Source: Blastobasis lacticolella (lineage: Eukaryota > Arthropoda > Insecta > Lepidoptera > Blastobasidae). Taken from it: a stretch of 64,000 nucleotides of DNA. The notes below the pieces were generated by a model. The model saw nothing but the letters and a program-made list of their open reading frames with translations. It made no database searches and had not been told where the DNA came from. A program made the position numbers and the translations under genes. Position 1 is the first letter of the stretch. Each line of letters begins with the position of its first letter. Shown piece after piece: positions 22,605 to 34,741 of this stretch. Location of the stretch: assembly GCA_905147135.1 (NCBI GenBank), contig LR990049.1:17315428-17379427 (forward strand), given 5' to 3'.

Positions 22605-23545
22605 TTTTATGAACCGCAGAGTTCTTGGCGTCCAACGTGGGACAATTGTTTTTATTAAGGTCTTACAAAAACGAAAGTACAGTCGAAAGTATTCTGTAGG
22701 ATTATGACAGTTTTTCATCCTGTAAACCAAAAGTCTCAGTAGTGATGTAGAATTTACCTGTATGTTTCTTTCAATCGCATTTCTTGGCGCCCACTATGGG
22801 ACAGACGATTGTGTGAAGGTCTTACAAAAAATAAAAAGTACAGTTGAAAGTGTTCTGTAGGAACGCAATAATCATTCACCCTGTATACCAAAAGTCTTAG
22901 TCGTGATGTAAAACATGTTTCTTTCCATCGCAAATTTCTTGGCGCCCACCGTGGACACGCCTCCTTGTGATGGTGTTATAAAAAGTAAGGTATAGTTGAA
23001 AGTGTTATGTAGGAAAGTGATAGTCTTTCACTCAGTCGTTATGTAGATTATATGTTTCTATCAATGAGGAGTTTTCCAATAGGTATCTAAAGCATTCCTA
23101 ACCACTCACTAGATGGCGCCCCGACAATTTTGGTAATTGATAATCGCTTGAAATAGGTTCTTAGCAAAGAGGATATAATCACTGGGTACGTTGTATTGGA
23201 TAATATTGTATTTGTCAATAGTTTTCAACCATTTTAGAGGTTGTAATAATAATGGAACATAGTGATAACTTCTATAAATATTTCTTTTTACACTTCGTTC
23301 AACCTTTAACAGTTATGTTTATATTAATAAACATTTTATTTTTAAGTTTAGTATTAGTTGGCTGCATGAAATCACTGCCACCATCATACAGATTATAAAA
23401 AGATTACCAAAATAGTAGGAGCGCCATCTATTGATGCTTTTTGAAACCAACTATCTATACCTACAGGAAAACTCCTCATTCCAAATTTCTTGGCGCCCAC
23501 CGTGGGACAGATGTTCTTGTGAAGGTCTTACGATAAGTAAAAGGT
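22605..23545 (+). repeat. tandem array of a 155-bp unit with primer-binding-site-like motif
   Basis: Units start at about 22622, 22781, 22936 and 23487 with TTCTTGGCGCCCACCGTGGG or a close variant, followed by AAGGTCTTAC, AAAAGTACAG and CTGTAGGA. The third unit is split by an inverted-repeat element (23063-23480). TGGCGCC resembles LTR-retroelement primer-binding sites, which suggests the unit may derive from an LTR-element leader. That origin is inference. Confidence 0.7.
23063..23480. mobile_element. 418-bp inverted-repeat element inside the tandem array
   Basis: The ends pair as AATGAGGAGTTTTCC and its inverse GGAAAACTCCTCATT, continuing with TAGGTAT and AGATGGCGC inside each arm. The interior is AT-rich and non-coding. 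It splits a tandem unit, so it inserted after the array formed. No clear target duplication. Confidence 0.75.
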
Positions 23546-26500
23546 TTGTATAAAATAATACAAACCGGTATTCATAAAATAGTAAGCTAGGCAAAAGAAA
23601 TAGTATGACGAAACCTACTAAACTATGCCTCAGCACCTAATTTTCACTCTAACCAAAATAGGACCTCCCCGTTTCGAAAATCAAACAGGAATCCATAGCG
23701 GAACCGCATTGTAGCCGGGCTGGAATTCTACAGCGTCAGATACGAAGGGAAACGACTGGCATCTCGCGCGCTCAAATGCCATTCCGCTATCGACGAGATT
23801 GGAACCATATTTTTCCCACTCGGCACTGATTACAGTCTCACGCTTCCGAGTTAATTTATACCCGGGTCGGGGCCCTGGTGTCCTAATTTGGGACGGCTTT
23901 TATGCATACAGAGGCGGCGCTAGGACTTTGTCCAACGATATCTTCGACACAGTCTTGGCTCTTAGGTAAAATATCAACCAAAGATTTGAGAGGGTGCTGA
24001 GTTGCAGAGAGGAAGCTTAGAAAGTGTCAAAAAATTTTACACCTTCGGCGCAGATTCGGCCGTATATTTAATGATTTACACTGCAGTTTCTTTATATATG
24101 TTATTTAAGGTATACCAGCTAAGAAATTCATACCATATGCAATTTTCGAATGGTGTTCTTCAGTTTTTCCAGTCGCAGTGAAGGATCTCACACACAAACA
24201 AACTCACACACATATGCACAAACACACATACAGAGTCAGTGGGAGAAAGACAAATATTTGGGAGCATGTATCTACCTATGTATATGAAAGCTTTTTCTTT
24301 TGTATTTTGTCATTAGGTTATCATACTGCTAGATGGTTTGATATTCAAAATTTTAAACCGCAGTTTTGTTATTGGCATTGCAACTTTGAATTCTACAATA
24401 TAACTAAATTTTATTGCTGTAAAACTGTTTGGAAATAAATAAATAAATAAATACTTATAAAAAGTTTAAAAGAACACTAAACCAGAACCCCGGAGCCACG
24501 GATATTCCGCAGCATTTAAGTTATTACAACACCACTTCAAATGTTACAAATTAATATAAATATTTATAAAATCCTTCGCTTCAAAAATGCACACGGCCCT
24601 GGCCGCCTTACCCGCATGGGAGTCCAATAATGACTCGTGAAATATTGGACGGCATAATTGAAATATCCTGTTAGCTTACGGACCATGCGTATGGCCACGG
24701 CAGAGCTTGATTGTTTAAACTCTTAACTATGATTGATAGTCAATCTTAAACGTTTCAATGCAGTGCACCCACCCTCGCATGAGCGAATCGTGCCGGAAGA
24801 TCGTGTCAGTCATATTGTATTAATCATCATTTACATTACCATTAACTTTTATCGCCCTACTATTACTAAAAGTGTTTAATTCATCGTATTGGGCTACGAC
24901 ACCTACAAATAAACACTGAATTTGTATGCAAGGCTACATAAAATGTATGGGTTGTTCTAGTTACGCAAAGCATTTTCTAATTTCCTTCCCAGACTTAAAC
25001 TCACCTGTCCGTGTTTTTAAAAGGTTCTAAATATTTTGAAAACAAAAGCTTTCCTCAATACTGCGTACGTCAAAAGCTCAATGTCCCGGATCAGGCGCGC
25101 CCCATTGAATTAATATAACGGGACATAAAGTCCCGGGACAGCCCTAACGCCCGTACGGGGAGAATGACGAAGACGAAAATACAGGAAATAAACAGGACTT
25201 GAACAATAAAGTGCTAGTCGGACGGCTCTTGAGTGCTGATTAACTATGTTTCAGACTCATTTCAGTGCTCTGAATCAGGGGAAAATATGTAAACACCTAT
25301 CTATTGGGCCGCATTGGGCTGGTCAAGGCGGATTTTTGACAGGTTCAGAAGGACATACTATTGATTATGTAGTACCTACGTAAATTGAGCATTTACTCAT
25401 TAATTGAAATGTCTGCGTCACCCTCAGCAGTCAGTCCCGGTGTTTGCCAGTGTCCGCTGTCTTACTCTTCCTCTTAGCTCCACTTAGCTCGGTCTCAATG
25501 AAGAATTAGTACCTATTAGTTTAAATTATATAGATTCTAATTTTACTGTCTTGAATTTTGTTTTGAATTGTCTGAAATTCAACATTTTCAGACAGAGTAT
25601 GGATAAAGTTCTTTATTGGCTACCCTTTATCATCGGAAACTATTGGCAATCAACTCAATTACTATCGAATAGGAATAGCTTCCACTAACAAAACTTTCCC
25701 AGACTATTACCTACTAATATTGGTCTATGCTATTCATACTAACATCATATTACAATCAAACTGTAATACTTTCTGGATTACTTACAAGAACTGAAACGTG
25801 GAACATAAATTCTGTGTCTGACAGTCCTTACCAATGTTTGGCAGCGATTCGCTCACTTCATAAGTTACTCGGGTTAGTTCGATGATTGATTGTATTGTAC
25901 CTGTAGAGTTGAGTTTTGAACTAGTTTTCCGGCTTTCTATTTGGCTTTAAATCACTGTATGCTGTATACAAAAATTTACGGAAAGGAATATACAAGTTTA
26001 TCTTACTTTTAAAATGACATTTTATTCGAGTTTATTATCGCCTGTTTGTTTATTAGCCCCAAATTCAATATTCTCAAGGTACACAAATCGTCTAAACAGG
26101 CGATTACGCCGAAAGCCCGCCGAATACATTGCCGGATTTAACTGGCTGAAACTGGATATGTACGGAAGCTACTGCCTCAAACCGGATTACCTGGGCACGT
26201 CTGCGAATATAATGGGGTTACCTCGGTGGCAGCCTACCCTCGTTCACAATTAACAATGCTTTTCGCTGATTATTATCGGATTGGACGTTTGTCTGTTGAC
26301 AACTTCATGTGTAACTCGATGCGCATTGCAAACTAGGTTATATACAAGAGGAGATGCACCGACCGATGTGATTATGTAATAAGTTCGAGGTACAAATTTT
26401 TTTGTTAATTTTTGTTTTTATTTACATACATCCTACTCTTGTTACAAGTACATCCATATCTATACCAACTGTAGAGCAGGGTTGGCCAAACATTTGACAT

Positions 26501-26600
26501 TAAAGGTCTACTTGTGATCAGAAATATTTCTTGCTATCGACTGCAAGGTAGACATAGTATAGTTTACAAGAGAGAACAAATCATTTTTGTGTAATAGAGC
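23546..26600. other. no gene seen
   Basis: There is a CA-rich tract near 24190-24230 and an AAAT repeat at 24434-24452. Frames at 24178 and 26014 are under 90 codons without motifs. No splice-supported exon. Confidence 0.5.
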
Positions 26601-27111
26601 AAGAGCCCATGAGGGCCAGACCTTCCTATTGTTCGTAAGTATGAAAGTTTTTCCATGTGTGTCCCCAACACAGGTAAGAATGATCCCCACCCATGAAACC
26701 TGGATCGTGGTTCCTTTGGCAGGTAACAGGTAACAAAGGTGTATAAAATCTTATCTCCAATTTCTTAAGCAAGCTCAATTTTTTTGTATTTTATTCGTAA
26801 CAGCATTAATACTCACGATGCCCATTGCCAGACACATAGTATGGTTACAACCCTCCGCCGGACACCCCTAAACTATAATTCTCTGTAATTATACTTACCT
26901 TATATTAGGAAAGCTGAATTTTATAAATGTTATTCAGAGAATTATTAAACTGAGTTTTCTCAGTAGCCAGACAGTTTTTTGGGTTCTATAATCCTGCCAG
27001 ACGCATTAAAAGTGTAATAGTTGCGAGAGTGGGGCTCATATACAACAACTGGTGCGAGTGAGACAGAGCGCTCGGTTCGGTGCGATCTTTTACTGCGCAT
27101 CAGCTGTCGTC

Positions 27112-27245
27112 TATACTAATATTATAAAAAGGAAATGTTTGATTTTTCGTTTATTTGTTTGTTTGTTTTTATTGAACAGGCTTCGAAACTACTGGTCCTA
27201 TTTCAAAAATTCTTTCACCGTTGGGAAGCTACACTATCCCCGGGT
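27112..27245 (+). mobile_element. Helitron-like 5' fragment
   Basis: It starts CTATACTAATATTATAAAAA and continues through TTTCACCGTTGGGAAGCTAC to CTATCCCCGGGTGAC, a block also seen near 28700 and 43450. Non-autonomous Helitrons of moths and butterflies commonly open this way. The 3' end is missing, replaced by a SINE copy. Confidence 0.5.
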
Positions 27246-27530
27246 GACCATCTTGGCGTTAATGTCCCGGTTGTGCTCTCGCGCACGAGGGCCCGGGGTC
27301 CGCCTTGACCATGATCCAGGATTTGGCAGGTCAGGTAATTACAGTGGAGCGACTGCCGTCTGACCTCCATGACCCTGCTAACAAGGGAAACTGACCAGAT
27401 TGGATCATGGTTACACATCCAGTCGCCTGAATGTGCAGGTTTCATCACGATGTTTTCCCTCACCGTAAGAGCATCGGTTAGTATTCAACTAATGTACATA
27501 ACTCAAAAAACAGTCATTGGTACATGGCCG
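27246..27530 (+). mobile_element. SINE family G copy inside the foldback spacer
   Basis: TTGGCGTTAATGTCCCGGTT, CGAGGGCCCGGGGTCCGCCT and ATGATCCAGGATTTGGCAGG, ending near GTCATTGGTACATGGCC, match copies at 31072 and 50730. The tRNA-like head seen at 31193-31258 is absent here. Confidence 0.75.
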
Positions 27531-27951
27531 GAGCGGGAGCGTAATTTTCTAAAAAATTACGGTTCATTAATAAAACTCCAATAATGTAACCCAAGGTGTA
27601 AAAAAATACCCAAAAAATTCCTTACATCGCGTGTGCTGCGAAAACTATTGATGATAGAACAAAATAATGTACCACGACTTTGCAGAACACATCATTATCT
27701 ATAAAAAGTGTCACGACAGTATATGTCTAACTATTATAGTTATGTCACATGTATGCATGTGTTCTTTTATTTTCAAAATTTAATTGAAATGCCGCCGCTA
27801 AAAAACGCTATTTATTGGTACTTTGCTATTAATCCTTATCAAAATCAATTACTTCATATTCACGACTGCTTCAATACCTTTATATAACTTTTTGAATTAT
27901 GCAATTCAGACATTCCATTCGAGAGATATCACGAGTTTAAAAATGTGAATA

Positions 27952-28012
27952 TTAGAAAAAATTTACTGATTAAATGTGAATATTAGAAAATTTTTACTGA
28001 TTATAGATTAAA
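27952..28012 (+). repeat. 31-bp tandem pair in the foldback spacer
   Basis: Two adjacent copies of AATGTGAATATTAGAAAA followed by a T-rich stretch and ACTGATT, nearly identical. A small local duplication, nothing more. Confidence 0.85.
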
Positions 28013-28593
28013 AAATTTATTATTCTGACTGTAATAATTTTATTTCATTAAATTTCTTGAAGAATTATAAAAAAAAATCACTAAACAATTTGGAATAAAC
28101 GATAGTATATGTTTAGCATAACATTGCAATGAACTGAGCGCTCTGTCTCACTCGCACCAGTTGTTGCATATGAGACACTTTTTATGCGTCTGGCAGGATT
28201 ATAGAACCCATAAAACTGTCTGGCTACTAAGATAACTCAGTTTAATAATTATCTGAATAACATTTATAAAATTCAGCTTTCCTAATATAAGGTAAGTATA
28301 ATTACAGAGAATTATAGTTTAGGGGTGTCCGGCGGAGGGTTGTAACCATACTATGTGTCTGGCAATGAGCATCGTGAGTATTAATGCTGTTACGAATAAA
28401 ATACAAAAAAATTGAGCTTGCTAACTTAAGAAATTGGAGATAAGATTTTATACACCTTTGTTACCTGTTACCTGCCAAAGGAACCACGATCCAGGTTTCA
28501 TGGGTGGGGATCATTCTTACCTGTGTTGGGGACACACATGGAAAAACTTTCATACTTACGAACAATAGGAAGGTCTGGCCCTCATGGGCTCTT

Positions 28594-31071
28594 AGACTAT
28601 AACTATTGGTAGTACCTATAAAGGTAATATTTACAAAAAGTCAAAAGCTTGTTTTTATAAAGAATAGCTACAGCTTTTAGCTGAAAATAACGAATGGCTT
28701 CCAAAAACTCTTTCACTAATAGAGGCTACACTATCCCCATGTGACATATAATACTTTTGATCCCGGAAAATAACAGGATCCCGCGAGATAACTGGGAGCT
28801 CAGAGTTTCAAATTGCACGCGCATGAAAATGTAACAAGCTTCCTGCATATTGGGATCTTTTTGACATTCAAGCCAGCCGCTTAACATATTTCATACAAAC
28901 ATAGGTATGTGTGTACATGTGCGAAAATGTTTACAGTAAGCGCTTTATTATGAAACCACGCGTCGCTGGCTGCGTGGTATGAGGCAAAAATCCTAGTATA
29001 CCTAAAAAGAACAAGCTTTTTTGTGATTTTTCCCATCCGTCACTTTACGATATTTGTTTTTCTAAAACAGTGTTTACTAGTGTGATCTGAATCCTAGAAA
29101 ATGCTTTCCGAGGTAGCCCCAACACTATTTTTGTCACAGCTTACGCACTAGTTCTATCGGGCATATTCTATAAGCATCCGTCGCGTGACAACGAATTAAC
29201 TTCTTTTCGTATTCTTTTTTTACTTTTTAATTTAATTGTTGCGTGCCACAAGACATTCTGCGACAGCCATAAATTACTCTTCGCATCTACGTACGTACTG
29301 GTATCTCGGGCTGGATGTAGCGCAAATCAGTAACGGATGGGGTGCGTTGTTGCCTTAGTTCAACAACTCCCACGTTTGAGACAGTATATGAAGCAAACCA
29401 GCTCTTTGGGTGATACCCGGGCTTGGTTGCTCAAAATACAAGAACAGACGACGAAACCAGTTGAGGGCGACGCCATATCTGGTTCTTACTGATATGACCT
29501 ACATACACCCTTGCACCATGCTTTTATGGCTGGTTTCGTACCCGAACGGTGCCACAAGATATTATTAGCTTGTTTAGGGGCATGATGCGAGTGTGAAACT
29601 GAATGTCTCTTCGAGTCTTTGCTGCAAACCTTGGCCAATCAGAAGTATCAGCGCTGGGATTAAGTAATGGGTCTTCGCCGGTTATTATAGTCGTATTCTC
29701 CAAACTAAGATAATATGGCAAAATTACGCCAATTTTGTGTGGAATTTCACCTTCAGGAGCGCTGCCAACGTAAACAAATTAAAAGCCGAAGTTAATTTCG
29801 CCAGCCAAGCAGTAGTTGCGCGCCAGCTCGACATATTGGGGTCGGCCATTTTGCCTAATAGACTTAGCCGGCTCAAACTTCCCGGATTGCTTTCCGGTTC
29901 AGGCTCAACTCACGTGAAGTGGTTTATAACACAATGGTGCTCAAGTTTGTATAAACTTCGGCACTAATAGCGCGAATGAACACAACAACAAAACAACATG
30001 AGCGTTTAACGTTTGTCGTTTGTTTATATAGTGAAGATTGAGCTAATGAGATTATTACTGATATGGGTACCAAACGATGAAAGTTTGTTTGTCACTTTTG
30101 CGTTTCTAAACCAATAGGCCGTTGGTGATGAAACTTTGATATGGAACGCGTGGGGAAAGGTTCCTGGGTACAATATCCTGTACGTTTTAACCATCCACTG
30201 TTTAGTTATTTATTTAGAAAACCAACAGCCGTAGAGAGTAATGTTTACAATTTGTAGTAACTAAAACTATGCCAATAACCGTTTGCCATGAGCCTCCATG
30301 ACATGCTTTGTAAGACCTACATGACTTTCTGGAGTAACTAGAGATTAAAGACCATCTAGGAACGACCTGAGTATGGCATACATTACCGATTGAAAGATTT
30401 CCTAAAAATATTAAACTCTCAAACTCCAAAGCATCCGGGAATCTATTGTTCTCGGTTCTCGCTTGGATTAAATAATATGCATCAGAATAAGGTGTGCTCA
30501 GTCTTCTGGTTTGCCAACTTTTCCCAAATTAGCCTGCTTTGCGGTAGATAAGTAAAGTATAAAACAAGTTACAACATCGACAATGTTCGCCGTTGCTCGT
30601 CGCAGTTCCTTGCAGACGCCGTAACAAGTGAAAAGAGCGCTTTTGGTGCTTGAAAAGTGTCCGTGAGCTTTTATCTGCACACTTAAAAAGTTCAACTTTA
30701 CGCATTATGTGCAAAAACTTGCTGAGCGAACGAAGTTCCGTATTCCTTCGGGAGGACAAGTTTGTTTCGTGTACTGCTTCTGTCTTTTTCCGCGCCAGTT
30801 GCGGCTTTTATAAATGTTTCTTGATAGTTGAGGAGAAGCAGTTTTAAGGATGTCATCATTGTGTTTTACAATTCAATTTGTATGTTTTTTGTCTCTGGTG
30901 CTACTCTTTTTTAAAGGAAAATTGTAAGTAGATGGGAGTATACTAAATAAATACTATATTGCTTGATCCTAGTATGCCATAATCAACCTCAATAGCCCGT
31001 GACAGTTCTCTGCTGAACTAAAGCCTCCTCCACATTAGTGGAGGTTGATGCCATAATATCTTGGTAGTGGT
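28594..31071. other. no gene; one Helitron-like fragment
   Basis: Bases 28690-28800 share CTCTTTCACTAATAGAGGCT, TATCCCCATGTGAC and CGGAAAATAACAGGATCCCG with other Helitron-like copies. Paired opposite frames near 29524-29967 and 30498-30847 are short and motif-free. Confidence 0.5.
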
Positions 31072-31258
31072 CATCTTGGCGTTAATGTCCCGGACCATAA
31101 TCCAGGATTTGGCAAATAAAGCAGGTTTTGCTCACTGTAAGAGGTTCAACTAATGTACCTACATACCTAATTTAGAAAAGAGCATTGGTACATGGCGACA
31201 CTGGGTTTCGAACCCGGTACCACGGGGTACCCTTTAACCATTAGGCCACCGTGCCATT
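31072..31258 (-). mobile_element. tRNA-derived SINE family G, minus orientation
   Basis: On the minus strand a tRNA-like head carries A box TGGCCTAATGG (31248-31238) and B box GGTTCGAAACC (31214-31204). The body then includes the inverse of ATCCAGGATTTGGC, and the end is the inverse of CATCTTGGCGTTAATGTCCC. Body sequences recur at 8963, 27246 and 50730, and the head at 42385. Confidence 0.8.
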
Positions 31259-33237
31259 GCCATGCCTTAATCTCATCTTCAATCATAATATGCGGTCTTT
31301 AAACTGACCCAACAGCAAAAAGGAAGTAAATCCTAATTTGATGGGTCCGCTTTTAATTTTTGCTGCCGAAACCGCATAAATGTCGTAAACTGTGGTCCTA
31401 TCGAAGGTAGCATATGGGGCGGAAGACATTTTGAGCGGGTAAAGTATGGTAATGTGCACATTCGTATTCCGCCACCAGAAACCGCTGCTTCCGCTGAACG
31501 CACTGGTTTAAACCTGATGTGTGGTCGGATAGCAGCCGGGCGTGCGGTTTGACGAAATACTATTTCAGATCATTCCGCCCGCAAAATGTTCTGATTACGT
31601 TAATGAAAAGTTGGTCAGGCCACTGTTTCGCTGACTATTACGATTCCATAACTACGATATGAAAAATACGATAGTACACTCTGATATAGTTTTGGGGACA
31701 AGCACGGCCAGCAAGATACGCATTTTCGAGCACTTTATATATTTGCTAGAAAACTACTTACGCATAGAATTCGACAACTACTTTGACACAAATTTCGAAA
31801 TCGCTCTGCACTCTCCCGTTGTCAGATTAAATAGCGAAAACATAAAAACTTAAGACTGAAAAGAACATACCTACTACTCACATTCAGGTAGCCTTTATGT
31901 AAAATAACCTACATTCCTCTCTAATGAAATATCAGCGTGAAAAGACTGGTAAAGAGCCTTTCACACAGTATGTTAGCCAGGACATTAGCACGTTGTAAAG
32001 AGTCCTGTACATTGACATGGACGCGGGCTGAATGCATTGAGTGGGAGCGAAAACAGGCCACTGCAGCCGCTCTAGTTGCAATACTTTCGCACACACACCG
32101 CCATTTGCTATGTTAGGTACCTAGGAATATACTAGGTTAACTAACTCTTGCTTGCGATCTCGTTCGCGTAAAACTTTCGTACTAATTAGTTGAAAGGACT
32201 TCGATCATAATCGCTTCTAAAATCTACACAGACTGAGAGTGAATTTCATTTAGTTAACTTCCAGCCTTTTACAGAAGAGTACCTAATTAGTTGATTAAAG
32301 AAAGCACATTTGAAAGGTAGTTAAAGTAATCCTATAATATCACTTCTTCAACTACTCATCTTAGTCAAATAACTTGAGCCTCCTACACATTAGTCAAGGC
32401 CATTTCCGTAATCTCCAATCCAAAAGCAGAGTTAAAAAATATACCAACAGAAAGGTTATGTATCTAGTACACCTAATTGACCGAAAACCCCCGACGAAGC
32501 TTACCCATAGGTACATATTCAAATATTTCCGAAACTATGAAACTGATCTTAATGACACAAAGCTAAGAACCATTCCAATTAACTTGGTTTTCAAAAGAAA
32601 ACCGCATTGAAATCGGTCCATCCCTTCGGGAACTACGATGCAACAGACAAAGCTACATACACACGTCAAACTTGCAAACACGCCTCTTTTTCCGTCGTGG
32701 GCTAAAAATTTCTTGAAGTTCACAGTTGATAACACAAGTACAAGTAAGTAGCATTGTGAATTCTCAAGTAGTACCCAGTTTTATTACAGAAGCATTCACC
32801 AAGATACCAACAAAGAGCTTGCGGCCGTAACTAAGCGGTAATTACTTTTATTAGGGTGTCGATTTCAGTAACGAGAAATTGCTCTAACCAAGAAAATTAA
32901 TAACGAGAGTACAGGTACTCAGTCACGGTGTTCAGTTCTGACAGACTTCCGACTAATAAGCCCATGGTTGTCCTGTTCTACTATAAAATACTAATTATAA
33001 TGTTTTGAAATTAAGTACCTACTTCGTACATTAACACTTTTGCAATTCTTTTAATACCTAATTATTAAAAATTGACGATGTGCTAAATCTACCTTAATTT
33101 GTCCTAAGCCAAAGTAGGTACCTATTCATTTAATTCCTAAGCCACTAAATTGGCCTAAAAACTTAGCCTGTCGGTGGTGGGCGATGACATATGACCTTTT
33201 ATTATATCGTAATGTCACAGAAATAATAACGTCATCA

Positions 33238-33341
33238 TATCAACCGGAAGACGCCCACTGCTAGACATAGGCCTCCCCCAGAGATTTCCACAAAGGCCTT
33301 TCGCGTTCAGCTGTTACCTGCGATCTTTACCAAGTCATATT
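33238..33341 (-). mobile_element. RTE-type LINE 3' end, short fragment
   Basis: Plus-strand landmarks CATAGGCCTCCCCCAGAGAT and TTACCTGCGATCTTTACCA match the longer fragment at 14020-14411. This copy is disrupted and non-coding. Confidence 0.85.
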
Positions 33342-33454
33342 TACATAAGTAGTGTTAATTTTTGGCAGACACCTCATTGTTCCACTTGCTTTAAATTTTG
33401 CTTGTTTTGAATTTAATGACATTTGACGTGTAAATTTATGTTTACCAAAATAAA

Positions 33455-33471
33455 TGAATTGAATTGAATTG
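33455..33471 (+). repeat. GAATT tandem tail of a LINE 3' end
   Basis: AATAAAT is followed by three GAATT units and a G. This is the kind of short tandem end left by CR1- or RTE-like LINEs; no coding part remains next to it. Confidence 0.6.
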
Positions 33472-34394
33472 CTTGCTCCGAAATATTCCCAATTAGCATT
33501 ATTCTTATAGCATTAGAATGGAAACCCTGGAAACTATAGATTGGCAATTATTGGGAAGTAGAGTGTGGGTGGTTCATTAGATATGCCCACTATATTTCGA
33601 TAATATATCTTGCATAACAATAACAATGTAGCTGTACCTTGTTAACATTTACCTCTCTCTCTTATGTAAACTTTTCATTCATGCTGTACCTTGAAACACA
33701 GCCCATAACCTAATAAAGGCCCTAAAAGCACAATAGCAAAGTGCTACAAAAGGGTTGGGGGCGTATAGTATGAACTTACGAGTATTGATATAGAAAGTAG
33801 GTGAAGAATATTGAAAAAGGAAATATAAACTTGAAGTTCTCTGAAGTAGAAGTGTTATTTTCTTTATCGTGTGGTGTGAGGTTCCCTCACAAGCTTGTGA
33901 AGTGAGGATCCCTCACTTCATAAGTTTAATTTCAGCACCTTATTATCTTTTTTGGTCCTCTGTTGCGACTTATCCGGATTAGTATTTTTATTTCATTACG
34001 CCAACGCGTCTTATTTTTATAACTGAGATAGGTATCTCAACTTAACTTCAAAATTCTTGCAACAAAATCCAAGAGAGCGGTGCTGCCTAAAGTACCGACA
34101 TATATGTATATACAAAGAAAGAAATAAAAACTCTCGTTTACATTGCCGTCGTGTGCCTTACCGAGGCGATAAAACAAAGCCCTCGAGATTCATCTCCCCT
34201 TGCGAGGGTGGTCAATTTGATGCTCCATCGAGCAAAGGACTCGCCTGTTTTGCAAATATTAAACTTATGGGACATTGTAATCGTGTAGATTGATACACTC
34301 TTGTAATTGAATCGTTCTCTCTAGTTCCAGTCAGATAATTTAGTCGATAAGAAAATAAGTAGTTGGTACATAATGATTATGTTATTTAACAACG

Positions 34395-34452
34395 TTTTTT
34401 GTAACATCGTGTCGTCGAATAAAGATATTTTCTTACTTTCTTTCTTTCTTTA
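34395..34452 (+). repeat. LINE 3' end with TTTC tail
   Basis: TGTAACATCGTGTCGTCGAA then TAAAGATATTTTCTTA and a TTTC repeat. The same end occurs inverted at 47005-47052, so this is the 3' terminus of one element family with a different tail here. Confidence 0.65.
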
Positions 34453-34483
34453 ATAGAGAACTTTAGCACACTGGTTGTGGTTC

Positions 34484-34741
34484 ATCATCATCACAGCCCG
34501 TAACAATCCACTGCAGGACTTAGGGCCTCTCCCACGAAAGGGGAGGTTATTGCCATAATCTCCACGCTTGGCAGGCGGGTTGGAGATCGCAGTGTTTGAA
34601 TATAACAATGGAAAATGCTGCTGCCCATTTTCCAGACTACGGAGACTCTTGATCTTTTGCCTCGAAAATATTAGTCGCCTTGTACGACACTCATGAGCGT
34701 AAGGGGTTGGTGCTATTCTACTCTGCCGGACACCACACGGC
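34484..34741 (+). repeat. dispersed repeat family C, long copy
   Basis: CATCATCACAGCCCGTAACA through GGCAGGCGGGTTGGAGATCG, GAAAATGCTGCTGCCCATTT and CTCTGCCGGACACCACACGG. It is collinear and nearly identical with 48283-48536. The minus-strand frame of 119 codons here recurs in the other copy and is part of the repeat, not a gene. Confidence 0.9.

Larger units (their letters stand above)
26601..28593. mobile_element. 2-kb foldback element with arms of about 470 bp
   Basis: Bases 26601-27078 and 28131-28593 are inverted copies. AAGAGCCCATGAGGGCCAGA begins the left arm and its inverse ends the right. GCAACAACTGGTGCGAGTG and AGACAGAGCGCTC close the inner side. Identity looks high, with a few indels including one of about 17 bp near 27020. 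The spacer of about 1.05 kb holds a Helitron-like 5' end, a SINE family G copy and a tandem pair. No transposase frame is visible. It may be a foldback transposon or an inverted duplication. Confidence 0.85.
31259..34483. other. no gene; several LINE and repeat ends
   Basis: Bases 32430-32680 share GCTAAGAACCATTCCAATTA-type sequence with 46795-47005. Bases 33342-33471 look like a LINE 3' UTR ending in a GAATT repeat. Bases 34395-34452 end in a TTTC repeat after CGTGTCGTCGAATAAAGAT. A perfect-looking hairpin with GTGAGG arms lies at 33877-33920. No host exon. Confidence 0.5.

Noticed and set aside
22605..23545. A complete LTR retrotransposon
   Set aside because: Only the primer-site-like motif is present. 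No LTR pair, gag or pol sequence is visible nearby.
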